A stretch of DNA of 64,000 nt, from contig DISM01000004.1 in the NCBI GenBank assembly GCA_002421805.1, positions 567,479 through 631,478 of the forward strand. Reading direction: 5' to 3'. A program made the position numbers and the translations under genes. The notes beneath the pieces were generated by a model. That model was not told the origin of the DNA, made no database searches, and worked only from the letters and a program-made list of their open reading frames with translations. Below, piece after piece: positions 27,101-42,100 of the stretch (positions are counted from its first letter, which is position 1; each line of letters begins with the position of its first letter). Source of the stretch: Candidatus Omnitrophica bacterium UBA6210 (GTDB lineage Bacteria; Omnitrophota; Gorgyraeia; Velamenicoccales; Velamenicoccaceae).

Positions 27101-30100
27101 TGCATATGGAGATTACCCAGAACGTCCACATAGAACAGCCTGAAATTTTTCAGTTCCCAAAGGGTGCGTTCGATGATCACGGGGTCGCGCCAGAAATTAT
27201 CCAGATTGACTTCCTCGAAGTCGATCAAGGGGATATCTGCCGCAAGCTGCTGGTTTAAAGCCGCAATCCGCGCATTATATGCGTCTTTGACCTGCCTGAG
27301 ATAAACAAGCGTTTGCGCAAAAATATCGGGCAGAGGAAGCTCTTGTTGACGGGTATAAGCGGGGTTATCTCTGTTGAGCTCATTGCGGGCTCTTATGACC
27401 GCATTCTCATCCTTCAATCTCTTGATCTCTTCGGAGAAACGGCCCTGGATAAAGAAGAGATCGACGGTATCAAAAGGCCGCAGACGATGCAACTGCAGGA
27501 TGGCATTGATCGTCCTGAGCGCCGCGTTGAAGCGCTCCTGATTCAGCTGCGTCAACTCGACATCCCCCCAACCGGCATGCCGGAAGGCCTCGCGCAGCCA
27601 ATATGCGACATGATGATTTTTGACATCCTTGGCCGTGTAGTCGATGCCATTGGCCTCAAATAAAAAGTGCACGCCCAAAACGGCCAGTGTCCGCCATAAT
27701 TCGTGGTTGCCGATGAAAGGCTTGAGCTTACCGGCATCTCTGAGCCAGCGCACCAGTTCAAAAACACCCTGGGGATCACTGCCCCGGTCATATTTATCGT
27801 TCAGGCCGATAAACCTTGCGGCCTGGCGGCGGGCATCAATGCCGCTGGCGGCAAGATGCGACCTCAAATCGCCCAAGGAACCGATCTTCGTGTAAGCATC
27901 GGCCGGCAATCCTAAAACAAATCCGACAAGGCTGCGGGCGCGGGCTGCCCCTCCGTGCAGGTCCTGCATGGCCGCAATCAAAGGAAGGCGGCCGGAACCG
28001 GGCTGCCGCAATTCATCCTCGATGGCGTGCGTCAGATAAAACAGCTCGAAAATTCTCTTTTCCCTGTCCCAGAAATCAAACAGCAGATTCACGCCATAAC
28101 GGATATTACGGTTATCCAGGATCGAGAAGGCGCTTTCCATGTCCGAGAGAGCGCTGGCCAATTCATAATACAACTGCGGCAGGAACGCGCTCGTATTTCC
28201 TGTTACAAACCCGGCCGCAAAACGCTGAAATAACTCCTCAAGGGTCGCGGCAACGCGGGGATATCTCTTTGCGTCAAAAATAGCCTGGACATACAGGCGC
28301 CTGTCATGGATCGGCCAGGCGTATAAGCCGCGGGCCTCGTAAAGCCCCGAGGCATATTCCTGGAGTTTCGTCGCAAAAGGATTCTTGTCGCTGCGGTCGT
28401 CAAGCGTCGCAGCATTCAGGCGCTTCCATAAGGCAACGCTCTCCAGGACTTCTGTGACGGCCTGCGATGCCGGTGAGCTGAAGACAGGGATTGTATCCGT
28501 ATTTCGGACGATCGGCCTGATATATTTCAAAAATTCACCATGACTCGGCCATGTATAGATCGTGACAGCCGGCCCGATCGATCCAAGGTCTGCCTCCGGC
28601 GCATCTTCCCGGACTCTCTCATACGCCAGGCCTGACCGATCCAAAAACGGACGATACACCAGACCAAAGGTTTCCTGGAGTCTCTGATAACCATCTATCC
28701 CGTAAGGACTATTCTGATAATAGACGGCATCGGCAATAAAATGAATTTCTCTCGGCCGGCCGCTTGACAAGACAGGCAATGACTTCAGCTGGACGATAAA
28801 GCTTTTGAAAAGATTGAAAAGACATCCTGCCAGCTGCCCTCCGGCCAAAACAAAAATCTCGCCGTTTAACCCGGGAATCGTATAGTTTTTCGGATCCGAC
28901 GGCGTCTGCTTGACAAAAGTCAGGCCGCGCAGATCTTTGAATTCCGAATCGTAGGACGGATGCACCACATCATAAATCCTGTCAAAGATACGGCCCTGAA
29001 TGAGGTTTAGCGATGCATCTAAAGCGTCTTCGATCAAAAATATCCCTCTCCCATGCCTTTGGTGGATCATATGACAGATGATGAGAACAGTCTTTGCGAC
29101 ATTTTCTTTTTCATCCACTGGCTGCGAGAAGCTACCCTGGTGCCCTGCGGCTCGATGCGATAAATCCTCGGCCTGCTGTCCCGACCCCTGTTTCCCGATA
29201 GACGGTGAACTCAAAGGAGACCTCTCGGTCTCCTCCTTATGGAGCATCTCTCGATATCTGCCTAAGGTCTGCTTCGCGTAATTAGCCAGCCCCTCATCGA
29301 TGCTTCGCGCGGCGCGTTCCAAATGTTTTTCCAATCCCGCCTCCTTGGCAACCCTAAGGAATAAATCGTCTGTTACCCCTGGCGGAATGTTAAGAATATC
29401 CTGCGCCGCATATCGATGATCCATGTCATGGTAAGGCGCATATAATTTCATCAATTCATGCTTAAGCAGGCGCGCTGCTCTTTGCTCGGCTGTTTCCGGC
29501 GCCACAGGCATATGTTCTCTGATGGCCGCCAGCGACCCCTGTGCGGCTTTTACTTGCTCTTCGTATGTCCTTTCGGCTCTTTCTCTGGCTACCCTCTCCA
29601 GGTGTTCAACGACCGTAAGGACCATCCCGGACAGTTGAATCTCAGACAACATCTTCCCTAACCAATACATGGCGTGTGTCTGGATAGAACGGCTATATGG
29701 AAAATACATTTCCTTTATTTTCTTCTCGACTTCAGCGACGGCCTCAGCAACGATAACCTGTTGACCAAGCCACTCCTGAACAGACTGTTCCGCATTGACA
29801 GAAGTGTATCCTTCCTCAAGAGGAAATACAAAAGAATCAACCTTTTTCTGAGCCATAATAAAGCCTGCTCCATTTTTATTGAATAAATACAAGGCCTTTT
29901 CACTAAATCCGACGCTCTTGAGCGCCTCGCGCTCATGATCACCCACCGAACCGTCGGTATCGGCAAGGAAGAATCCGCCATGTGCGAGGGCTCGATAAAC
30001 TCCATCGAAAAATTCTCCATAAAATTCACGCCCTAAGGGATATACGAGCGTAAATCCCGACCAAATCATGTCGATGCTTCCTTCGGAAACATCTCCATCG

Positions 30101-33100
30101 GCCAGGACCTGGTTAAGCGTTTTCAGATAATGCAACTTGAGACGACGGCTGATTTCCTGCTGGTGCTCAAGAGGCAACTCTTCAATCAGGTTGACGACTA
30201 AATTCAGGCCGTATCTTCGAATAGTCTCCTTATGCGCTTGATAATCCAGAGTGCTCTTTATCATTTGTTCGACAATACGGTCTCCTCCCGGAGCTTTTCC
30301 GGAAAGCGGATCGACAAGAAAGACTTCCGAGGCTCCGTACCGGGCCGCATTGATTCCAAAAAATGGATGAGGTCCTGCGCCCAAGTCGACAACTCTTCTG
30401 CCTTTAAAAGACATAAGATGCCTGTGGCTTAATTCGACGGCTGTTGAACCAACAGACTTGCGGCTATATGCCCATTCGCCCACACCCTGGCGAATCGGCA
30501 ACTCTTTTAAAAATATCTTTTCTATCTCCGTCGCAAGACCAGGAGAAGAAACGGCTTCTTCCCTAATGTCTTCTGTCTCCAGGATCTCGGCCACAAGAGC
30601 TGTCAGCTTTGCCGCTGCCGGTTCAACTTTGGCCTCATCTTCAGCCGTAAGTTTTTCTGTCGAGACATAGACGCGGCCGGCTGACAATTCTTTTTCCAGA
30701 AGAAGGCTGTTTAAGGCCCTGGCCACAACGGAACGATCCATCCCTTCGGGAACGGCTGATGGAGCGACATCAAAGACAACAACCCCTTCTTCTGCGCGTA
30801 ACGCCACGCCCTCGGCAACGCCAACGCCTGCATCCAGCATGCGTTGGCGCGTTGTCTCAAGCCAAACAGGATCGACAAAGCTTGCGTAGTTCGTCCGCTC
30901 CCGGGCCTCATAGAACCTCAGGCCGGCGGCCCAATCCTCCAGAAGCAGGAACGCATTGTTGTCGGCCGCGGGTGCGAAAACCTGCTCAAAAAGCCCGGCG
31001 ACATCCTGTCTGAATTCATGAAGTCTGTTATTGGCCATATTCTCCGCCAGAAACTCAACCATATGCCTGTCGCGGCTCAAGAAGATCAGCCTCAACGCCT
31101 GGCGCGCCTGCGCCCTCTGGGCGAACTGTTTTTTGGTGCCTGCCTGCCTGATGTTGAGCTTCAGATAATCCTCGAGCGTCTTGCGCACCCCGTCTTTGGC
31201 GCCGGACCACATGTCCGCAGATATGCCGCCGGCCTTGAGCGCAATGATCTCCAGGAGCCCAAGGTTACGCGTCTGCTTAAAGATGTCCTCAAGGAACAAC
31301 AGGCCGTAAGGATCGTCTGCAAAGGCAGGGAAAACAAACTTTAAGAGTGCCTTGCGCAAGGCCTCATTCTCCTGCCACAACCGAAGAAAAACGCCGGCCG
31401 TTTTCTCCTGGTCTGTGACGGCAAAAACGATGATGTTGGAACGCAGGTTCTCGCTCATGGACAGAGAATCATCATAATGCAGAACGATGAACCGCAGATA
31501 CGGCAGGGCCTTTTCGTATTCCCCTTGCAGCATAAGAATGGTGCTGAAATCTTCCACGACCCTCACAAGCCGGGACAGCGGCATTTGGGGACCGAAGGTA
31601 CCGTCCTGGACGTCAAAGCCCACAGCTGCCAGCAGTGATGTGTATGTCCCGATGGTCTGGCGTACGAACGATGTTTCCTGACACATGGCAAGGAAGGCTT
31701 GCCGGACGACAACAGCTTCGCCAGCCTTGGCGTATTTGGCCTGCATCTCGTCTCTGATGCGCAATAACGTTTCCAGGGAAAATTTGGAATACCAGCGGAC
31801 TTTTTTGCGCAACCGGGCCATGGCCTCCCTGTCGGCATCGAAAAACTCATGCATCGACCGCAATCCGCCGAGCATAATGGACAAGTGATAATAGGATTTC
31901 AGGAATGGGATCTCAAAGTCGTCTTTCCGGCTGTGCCTTTCCAGGAGATCGAAGAGTTTTTCAACCTCGATACAATAAGAGGCGATATTTGCGGTTTCGG
32001 CGAGTTCACCGAAGATCATCTTGAGGTAAAGGTTGGCGGCCTTCTTGACCAGGTCAAGGAAATCGCCGTCAACAGGCGGATCCATCCGGATAATTTCCTT
32101 GGAGAGCTCAATCGCTTCCTGCGCATAATCGTAAAGGCGTGGATCATCCTTGGCCGCCAGGAGGCCGAAGAGCTCGAAATCAAGAGCAAAGAAGTCGTAG
32201 AAGACGCGGTAACGCATCTGCGTGGCCTGATGCTGGACGGATACCTTGGCCAATTCACTGAGGATCTTGTTGAAGCCTTCGCATGTCCTGCCCTGGTCCA
32301 GCTCGCCTTTCATCTTCAGGAAGACGGCGTGCGCGGCAAGCCAGAGACGCTCGGAAGATCCGTGCTCCGCAGCGGCCGATATGAACACCGTGATAAAGTA
32401 CGCGGCGCCCATGCGCATCTCGTCATAGGCAAGCCCTTTGACCCGGTCCCTGTAAAGACGCAGGAAGTCGCGGCCGCTGGAATGCAATCCGGCTGCATCA
32501 TCCAAAACGTGGATGATTTTATCTGCGCTCATCCCGTTGAAAATGTCCCCTTCCCTTTTTGCCAGGGTCTCGATGGCATCCAGGACCCGGCTCGGAGAAC
32601 TGGCAGAAACCAGGACCTCAATCATCGCATCTGTTGTGCTGTAAAATCTTACCGCTATGTCCGGGGATGAAACCGCTTGCGGCCTCATCGTCGCGCCATC
32701 CCATGTCATGTCCCAGGCCGCATTTTCTCCGACCACGACGCCTGATCTCTCCGCGAGATCTTCGGCGTATTGACGCTTCAGCGCCAGCGCTTCCTCGCGC
32801 GAACCGTTGAAATCTTCCGGACCGATGTAAACCAGGTCCAGGGGAACCATGATCTCAGTCTTGATGCCGTAAAGCGCCGCTACTTTCACCGTCGCCGCCA
32901 GCGACGTATCGATGCAGGCATTCAAGTGGCCGCCGGCATAGATGACCCGCTGGACAGGCTGATGGTCAAAGACAGCATGCTCAAGGTTGACGGTCTTTAA
33001 GAGACCCCGGCGGCTCAATTTTTCTGTTAGTGAGGCGAAGGCGTTCTCCCATGCGGCCGGGAAGGCGATCTTGACCACCTGAATGGGGACAGTCTTGACG

Positions 33101-36100
33101 ATAGCCGGTGAACTGAGCGCATACCCCTTTTTCGAGAGGAATGCCGAAACCCTTGTGCCGACCGGTGCCGCGCCGTTCAAAACCATGGGCACAAACACTA
33201 CGACGCCATCAGGCCCCCGTTCAACCCTTAAAGCCCTGGACAGAGATGTAACAATCTCAACAGACCCTCCAAAATATCCGACAAAATCTTTCTTGATGAA
33301 ATAAAGGCCTTGCCCCAGGCCGATGCCACCTGTCACACCCTGCTCAAAACTCTTTTCCATCGCCAGGCTGAAACCGGGCCCTTTATCCCATATATAGGTA
33401 AAGAATCCTTCCTGCGTCTCAAAAATAACGACCAGCATGGGGGCCTGGACATGCCGGATGTTATGAACAAAATGCATCAGAGTCAACAGCCGTGTATCGA
33501 TGAGCGACACGGCATCGTTGATATCGCTGACGGCATCGCGGGAATCGACGAATCTTGCCAGGCGGACGCCCGGATATGCCTGCAGCTTCTCAAGCCCTGC
33601 CCCATGCTCAAGAACGTCTGCAATTTTTTCTTCCAGGGTCTTGTTATAAACGGATACTGCCGGCGAGCTCTCGTCGCCTTCCTCTTCGTCGTCAAAAAAG
33701 CCCCGGGCCATTCCCCTAATCCTGTATTTGTAATAATCGGCGTTACCTGGGTATGGCCCGATGAAGTCCACCTTGATGCCCGGAAGGATCTGCCTGGACT
33801 CCAGGCACGCGTAGAAATCCTGTATAGGTTTGTTGTCTTTGTGGAGCATACCGAAAACATGGTTGACCCCGCGGCCCTTGAGGTCTCTTAAGGCCTGACG
33901 CATGATCTCCCAGGCAAGATGCTGGCGCCTGTATTCTTCCCTGACAGCCAGATAATCCAGTTCGTGATCATCATAAAAACAATAGCCCAGCATGCGCCGG
34001 CCGATGGAAACGAACGTCACATACCTGCCGATGCCCTGGCTCTTGAAAAAGTGATACTGCAGGACATCGTCAAACTCCTTGTGCCAGTTGCCTTCGTATC
34101 CGTTGACGGCCTTGTTGATGTCCGCCATCGAGGCGTGCAGGCTTCTGCGCCTGGATTCGCTTCTGATGCTTCCCAGATGGACCGCGTCTATCTCAATGCC
34201 CTTGGATATCAATGAAGGGCTGGAGGAACGCCGTGACGACGTCCTGCGAAGTCCTGAGCCAGCCGAAGGACGAAGTCCCGAGCTTGTCGAGGGGAGCGAA
34301 AGCGAAGGGCTTGAAATGCCCAAGGAATTCTTCATGGCCTTGATGGCGTCGGCCACTTCATAAATATTCTGGATGATCTGGACTTTTGCACCCCACCTGC
34401 GGCCTGTGGCCAAGCCCGAAGGATCGATATAGACGGCTTTCGCACCCAATGCAAAAGCAGGCTCAATATCTGTCTTGACGCTGTCACCCACGACGACGCA
34501 GTGTCCGGCGGTTGTCTCAAGCAGTCTTTCGATCACATATTTCAAAAGCCCTGGATCCGGCTTCCTTCGCTTGAATTCAGACGTACAGAAAATATGCGAC
34601 GGGTCGAAATATCCGCCGACGCCCAAGGCCCTCAGGATCGCTTCGGACTGGGACCTGTTATTGTTGGTCCAGAGGGCGAACCGGTATGCCGACGAGAGGT
34701 CTTTGAGCATGGCGGCCAGCTCATAATCAGGCTCCAGATAATCTTCCGGGTTCACGTGAGCGTCTTTCCATTCTTCCCAGGCGGCCAGCGTTACGCCGAG
34801 CTCGTTTAAGACCCTCGACTTTGAGACAAGCTTGCCGTCCTGCTTTTTGGAAAGCGCCTTCTCTGTGGCGGAGAACAACGCAACAGCAGCGGCGATCCCG
34901 GCTTCAGCGCCCAGAGGACGCTCGATCATGGGACTCATGGAGGCGATACAGGCAAATCTCTCGACCGCATACGCCTCTGCCATCGGCGAATCATGCGGAT
35001 AAAGCGTGTCATCGACATCAAAGATCATCCAGCGGCGAGACCGCCGGCTGGCAGGCGAAGATATATCAGGATCAAGGGAGCTTCGATCCGCCCACTCATG
35101 CGCGGCCCTCTTCCTTTCCGTACGGTAAATGCCGACAAGCGGATTTGCCGAAGGCTGAAGGAAGAGGCAATCCTCTCTGCCTGTGCCGTCAAAGGAAATC
35201 ACCCTGGCGGCGCCCTCCTGCATCTTCCGGGAGAGAAAGGCGTGGGCCCGTTGTGTCACAAAAATGCCTGCGCCGCGTGAAAGGGCCTCGTTGAATGTGG
35301 ACGCCGGCCCTTCGGCCAACAGGCGCTGCGGAACCATGTAATACAGGCCCCATATCCCCTTGACGAACAAATCAAATAAACAGGGGCCCAGGCACTTCTT
35401 TCTCGCCGGGAATGTCTTGCAGATTTTCGCCCTGTCGCCGCCATACATGGTGCACGAAGAAACAAGCGTCAGGCCGCTCCTTACGGAATAATCCAAAACG
35501 ATCTGGAGGGCGCGGCATGGATATCCGGCAATGAGGTAATCTTCGCTGCCAGGCCTGCGGCGATGGTCCGGCTTGAGAATCCCGACAGCAAAATTGTCCC
35601 TAAGGAATGGCCCTTCGTTTCCATCGTGATCCATCAGGGCCTCTACGATGCCAGCCGGGACGATCTCTTCCTTGAAATAACAGCAGGCGCCGTCAACACA
35701 CGTAAATCTCCTGCCCGGCATGCTTCTGAACGTCACGTCGATGTCCTGCGCCGCCGATGAAACAGGAACAACGCCGCCCTGGGAAGTCCGAATACGCTCG
35801 ACAAGAAGCCTGGCATAAGGAACAGATGCTTTCTGGTCGATGAATTCAGGGCTTGTGGCGATCGTGATCAGCGACGCGCGGCTGGCCATGGCGGCAAAAG
35901 CATCCAGGTGGCCGACGGCCTCCTCGGGCTTCAGGCCCGCCAAGACGTCTATGTCGATGTCCAGAAGATCAAAAGAAATATCCGCAACGGCAGTTTTCTC
36001 TTCCTGAAGGGCTTTGTATTTGCCGTCGACCAGGGCCATGCGGACGGCGCGGCCCTCATTGAGGTTATACAACCAGTGCCAGGATGTGATGAGGCCCCTG

Positions 36101-39100
36101 CGCGCAAGCGGCGCAATGAAGCCTTCGAGCCCGGCGACATTGACGGCAAAACCATCGGCGTCCGCCAGAGTTGCAGATAAATCGTCGAATGGGTCTATCC
36201 TGGAACTGCGGCGGCCCTGGAACATCTGCGCATCGGCATGGCCGTCGATATGCAGCAGGCGGCCGCCTTTCAGAAGCCCTTCTTGCGCCATGAGCCACCA
36301 GAAAGCATATACATGCGCGTGATCGTCGGTGACAAAGATCACGCGTCCATCGTCGAGCTGGATGACGACGTTCTGGCTCAGGCCCATGACCGTACCGGAC
36401 CTCTCATGAACGTTCTCTTTGATATCGGAGACTGAACCGGCAAGCTTCCAGGCCAACGGTATCGCCGGAGAGCTTAAGGAGCGCACTTGCACCGGCTGCG
36501 CGACCGGAGGACGCCGGGATGAGCTAAAATCGAAAACAAGCGCCGGGGCGGGGACAGGAAGAACTTCTGCGATACTCTCCATACTTCTCCGGAAGGCCCC
36601 GCGGTTTTCCTGGACGATGCGCAGGGCATTGCCGCCGAGCAAGAGACGTTCTTGGGCGTCCTTCAGAAGCCGCTGGAGCATTCCAGCCAGTTCCTTTGTC
36701 TGGCCGTCCTTGCTCTGCCGGCGTACTTGCAGAATACCTTTTGCCGCGGCGAAAATATCAACAATGGAGGAAAAATTATCCATGTTCGGACCGACGATGA
36801 CAGGCTTGGCAAAGCTGGCGGGTTCAAGAATGTTGTGGCCGCCGCGCGACGCGGCGAAACTGCCGCCGACGACGGCGACTGTGGCAAGGCTGTAGAAGAA
36901 TTTCAGTTCCCCTTGCGTATCCAGGACGACGATATCGGGCGGGCCGCAAGACGGAGCATTGTCATTCATGGCTGTTCTTCTTACGCTCCTGGAATCCGAA
37001 ACCAATCTTGCGGCCGCGCCCAAAGCGGCTTGCGCATCCTTAAGCTCGCGCGGAGCCAAAAGCAGGAACGGCCGCGAACCGTTGCGCCTCAACAAGGCAA
37101 ACGCCTGGAGGATACAAGAATACTCTTCAGGATGGATGCTGCCGGCGACGATCACGGGCCTTTGCGGCTCAAGGCCCAGCAGAAAACGCAGGCGTTCAAT
37201 GCCGGCCGGATCCAGCGACGGCAGAGACGTATCGAATTTAACGTTCCCTGTGACCCTCACACGGTCGCGGCCGGCGCCCTGTTCGACCAATTTCAGCGCC
37301 TCTTCCTCGTCCTGGGCAAGAAGAAGGTCGATGTTCTCAAGGATCTCTGCGCTGCTGACTTTATCGATGATCACGGAGGCCATATTCACCGATTGCTGGC
37401 TCCTGGCGTTATACAGGACGATTTTGGCTCCGCTCTTCTTGACAGCGGCAAGGAAGTTGGGGCCGATCCCTCCCGGCCTTTCGGTCATGACAAAAAGCCT
37501 GACGCGTAAGTCCTTGAAAAATCTATTGATAAAGAAAGGCATGTCCACGGGGACATAGATGACGGGCGTATCTTTGAACTTCTTTCTGGCGTATTCCAAT
37601 CCATCCCTGTCTGTGCTGGAAAGAAGGATCTGATGGCCGGGATATTCTTGCGCCAACGTTTTGACCAGCGGCTCTATCAGATAGAAGCCGGCCAGGCAGT
37701 TAGCGTTCACCCAGATGATCTCTTTCTGTTTTAATATTGTTTTGAGAGGGCGCGGCAACAAGAGGAGCCGCAGGAATATCTCTTCGCGCAGCAAATGAGA
37801 AACATCTGCCCATCTCATCTGCTTGATCCTGTGGAAAACCAGCAACGCGAAAACGAGGACTTTCGACAGCAAGCTCTTGGTTGGGCCCTGGGCGGAGACG
37901 GCAACCTTGGCATCTGCATCAGGCGCCTTCAGGGCCGGGGAAGACGGGCCGTTGGGCGCATCCTCGGAGCCGCTATCGATCTTTTTCATGAATGGGAACT
38001 CAAGCTGCTGGCTCTTATGTTCGCCAAAAACCGTCACGCGGTTGCGGCCGAAGTCTTTCGACGCATAAACCGCCTCATCGGCCGCCTTGAGTACATCATG
38101 GACAGTCCCGCCGTCCGCCGGATATGCGGCCACGCCGATGCTCAGACTGACATGACGGCGCTCACCGGTCTTGGGATGTACAAAGGATATCTTGCGGACG
38201 TTCATCAGGATCTTCTGCGCCACGCGGCGGCCGATCTCCTTATCGGCGCGCTTGAGGATAACGGTAAATTCATCTCCGCCGTAGCGCGCCGCGACATCTT
38301 CAGACCGGATCGTATTCGCAATGACCTGCGCCACAGCCAGAATGACTTTGTCGGCGCCGTCGTGGCCGAAGTCCGTATTCCAGACCTTGAGATAATCGAG
38401 GTCGATCATCAGGATGGCCGCCTGGTCGTCCCTTCTGAAGTGAATTGTCTGGCTGGCGGCCTGCGCCATCTGCGACATCTGCATGTCCAGGTAGCGGCGG
38501 TTATAGACGACGTTCGTCAAGCCGTCTTTGTATGCCAGGTGCATCCACTGGCTGCGGTAAATATAAAGAAGGATGCCCAGGGCCGCGACCAGGCCGATAA
38601 TGACCCAATCCTTGATCGACAGGCCGATGGAAGAAATAAAAGCTTTGGCGGCTATAAACAACCTCGAACTCCGCACCTCGGCGTCGGCCAGGACCACGAA
38701 CTCGCGCAAACCTGAGTAAATATCGTGCAGGCTCGGCAATGCCGGCGAAGATACATCTTCATCGTCGGCCGGTTGGTTTTCTGAAGAAGGCGGATCGAGA
38801 TCTTGCGACTCCGCAACCTTGACGCCGGCGGCAAAAACGGAAAAACCTCCGTCTCGACGCGTCCTCACCTCGATATTCGTGTTTGCCCAGCGCGTGCCGA
38901 GGTTATAACGCTGGCCCTCATAACCAAAGCGCCCTTTGTCGTCCGTGCGGCGCTCCAGCGGCACAAGAACCCAGAAGAAATCCCGGGCTGCGTTATACAA
39001 CGCCACCGGCCGACCTTCGTGATAAACCCTGAAACCCTTCTCCCAACCACCGCGGGCCGGTGTCAACTCCAGGGATGCATTCCCGAACGCCGCGCCGAGA

Positions 39101-42100
39101 TTGAAACGCCTGCCTTCGTAACCAAAGCGCCCTTTGTCGTCCGCCTGGCGGGACAAGGAAGCATATATCATGAACCTGTCCGACAGCCCGTCGTAACGCG
39201 CCATACGCCGGCCGCCGTGAAAAACATCAAACCCGTTCTGCCAATGATCTTCTAAAGGCAACAACACCAACGCTGCGCCGGCGAAAGACACGCCCAAATT
39301 AAAACGCTTGCGGCCATAAGTAAACCGGCCTTTGTCGTCAGCCGTGCGTGGAACGGACACAAGCTGGCAGCTCTGCACGGAAGGATATAACTTTGCGATC
39401 AGGACACCGGCGTCAAAAACATGCGCAATGTCTTCGCCGACCTTTTCTACGGTAAGAGTCTTGTGCGCAAAGCGGGTGCTCACGCTATAACGCACGCCCT
39501 CGAAGACAAACCGGCCCTTGTCGTCTGCGCGCACCGAGGTTGCCGGCGACGCAGGCGAAGAAACAGAAATCGGCTCCAGGGAAAGGACCTGCACTTCTTT
39601 GGCAGAAAGCCCGACGGTCAAGCCGTCGCGCTCAAGGGCTTCACGGCTGACAGCCGGATACCTCTTGTCTGTGAATGTGTCGGCCACTTCATATTGCTCG
39701 ACACCGGGCGCAAGGAATTCGCTCACGTCGATTTTGGCCCAGGCCGTGCCCTCGGCACAGGAATGGCCGACCCGTGCAACGACCAGGACTTTTTCCTGGC
39801 CGCGGGTCCTGACATAAGCAGCGATCTCAGGATGTCCGGCGCCGGGCATCGGGAACGCCGCATAAGCCTGTCCATGTCTCAAGAGAGGCTGATTGGCAAA
39901 GCCGACGATGCGGCTGAAATATTGCTGCATGGACTCGTCCACAGAGCCCCAATTGATGGGCGACAGCTGGCTGCTGCGGTAAGAATAGCCCAGGACGGCT
40001 TCCAGCTGGCCGTTGAACAACATGAAAGGACCGGGCAGGGTCGCCATCAAAAGCGCAAAATACCTGATCTCATCGGCATCGAGCGTGCGCAGTTTTTCCA
40101 TGCCGACCCAGTAATCCGTGTGTTCAGGGTCGCGAATGTCATGTCCGTCAAACGCGTGCACCGCCGGATTCAGGAACGAGCAGAAGAGACGATATTCCAG
40201 ATATCCCCTGAACTCCCACGCCCCGGCCCTGCCGCGCAGGACATCGAACAGTTTCGTGCTCATCTCGACGTCCATCGTAAAATCAATTCCGCAAGCCTCC
40301 AGCGTGATGCGGTCTGCGGCCGAACCAAGAGACTCCGCCAAAAAGACCGCGTCCGGATAATCCCGGCGCAGGTCATTGATCAGCATGGCCCAGAACTCCT
40401 GCGGGAACATGCGGTCCACTTCTGCCTCGCGGCCTTGATACCAGTTGTGCTTCATGCGCGCCTTCAATAATCCCAGCGGCGCATCCAGACGCAGGCCGCC
40501 GAAACCGAGGCTCAGCTTGTAACGGGCCACGCGGAAAAGATAGGCGATCACTTCCGGATTCAGGAAGTCGAATTGAGCGCATGTCGGCCAACCCCACTTG
40601 AAACGCAAGTCCGTCGCATCCACCAATTGGCCGTTCTCCCGGATAAACCAATGCGGGTGTTCGCGCACCAACGGGCTGTTTTTGGAAACATGGTTGGCAA
40701 TATAACAATCCAACACAACGATCCCCAGCCTTTTGGCTTCGGCCAAGAACGCCCTCAGCTCCTCGTATGTGCCATAGGACGGTTCAACGAGCGCGGGATC
40801 CAGGATCGCGAACGGCTCGGTCCCATTAAGATTCTCCCAGACGCCCATCAGCCAGATCGTCTTGACGCCGGCGGCGGCAAGCCTGGGCAAACCTTCTTTC
40901 GTGATATAAGCGATGCGGCTGCCTGTGCCATCCTGGGGCTTAAAGTCTTTCACCACCACCTGATACCAGATGCCGGATTCCGCCTCTTTGGAAACCCTTG
41001 AGACATTGGTGCCCTGCAGGTATTCAAAAAGCAGATAGACGGTGTCGATGGCCGCGGCGACGCTCCAGGCCTGGGCAGGACACCCCTTCCTGTTCCAATG
41101 CCACGGCTGTTCACAGGCACCGTTGAGAATCTCAGGGACTGAATGGAGTGTAGTGCCGTCGTTTAAGAATGCTTCCAGGGAATCGAACCATCCGGCCTCC
41201 TCGAGGATATGCTGTGTCTCCTCGCGTCCGTAGGCATACACCGCCGCCTGCACAAATCCCATCATGAGCCACGGCCAGATTGTGCCCTGATGATAAGAAC
41301 GGATATAATCTTCATCACGATGTTCGTGCCTGTAGGCAGGGTCTTTAGGCGAAAGCGTGCGCAAACCAAAAGGCGTCAATAATTCATCCCTGACCGTCTG
41401 AAGGGCGCGGCGGGCCTTGTCGGGATCCAAAAGATGCAATCCGAATACCTGGTTGGGCCTGACCTGGGCGGCCTGGAGAGGATCTCCGTCGATGACGTCA
41501 TAGAGACACTGTTTTTCGGAATTCCAGAATCTCTGGAAGCCCTGATGCACTCGGGCAGAGAGAGAACGATAGGCGCCGGCTTTCTGCGCATCCCCCCTTT
41601 GTTCCAAAATATCCGCCATCATCACAAGCGCATCATACCAGAGGGCATTGATCTCGACGGCCTTGCCGTGACGGCTGGTCGTCGGCTTACCGGAACCGTC
41701 TTCAGGCTGGGCATCCATCCACGTCAAATTCATGTTCTCATCACCGGCGGTAATGAGGCCGTCGGCATCCATGCGCACGCGGACCGTCTGGACGCGGTTG
41801 CCGCACCTGTCTTCGCAGGCAATGCCGTTCACCAGGGCGTCAACCACGCCCGAAATAATCTGGAGGATCGTCTCCGGTCCCTGGTCTGTCTTTCTCTGGA
41901 CCCTGGCATCAAGGAAAGCGTAATCGCGCGTCTCTTTAAGGTAAATCCCTAAGGCCCTGAACATCCAGAAGGTCGCGTCCACGCTGTTGTAACGGGGGTT
42001 TGCGCCGTCGCCGATAAAGTTCGGCATAAGGCCGTCCTTGACGAAACGGACGTAATTTTTGAATATCTGGCGGAACATTTCCGGGTGGCCCGTCGACAGG

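Noticed and set aside
25876..27258. A 460-codon plus-strand ORF
   Set aside because: Antisense shadow of the two metallophosphatase modules in the same triplet register; its translation carries no conserved motif.
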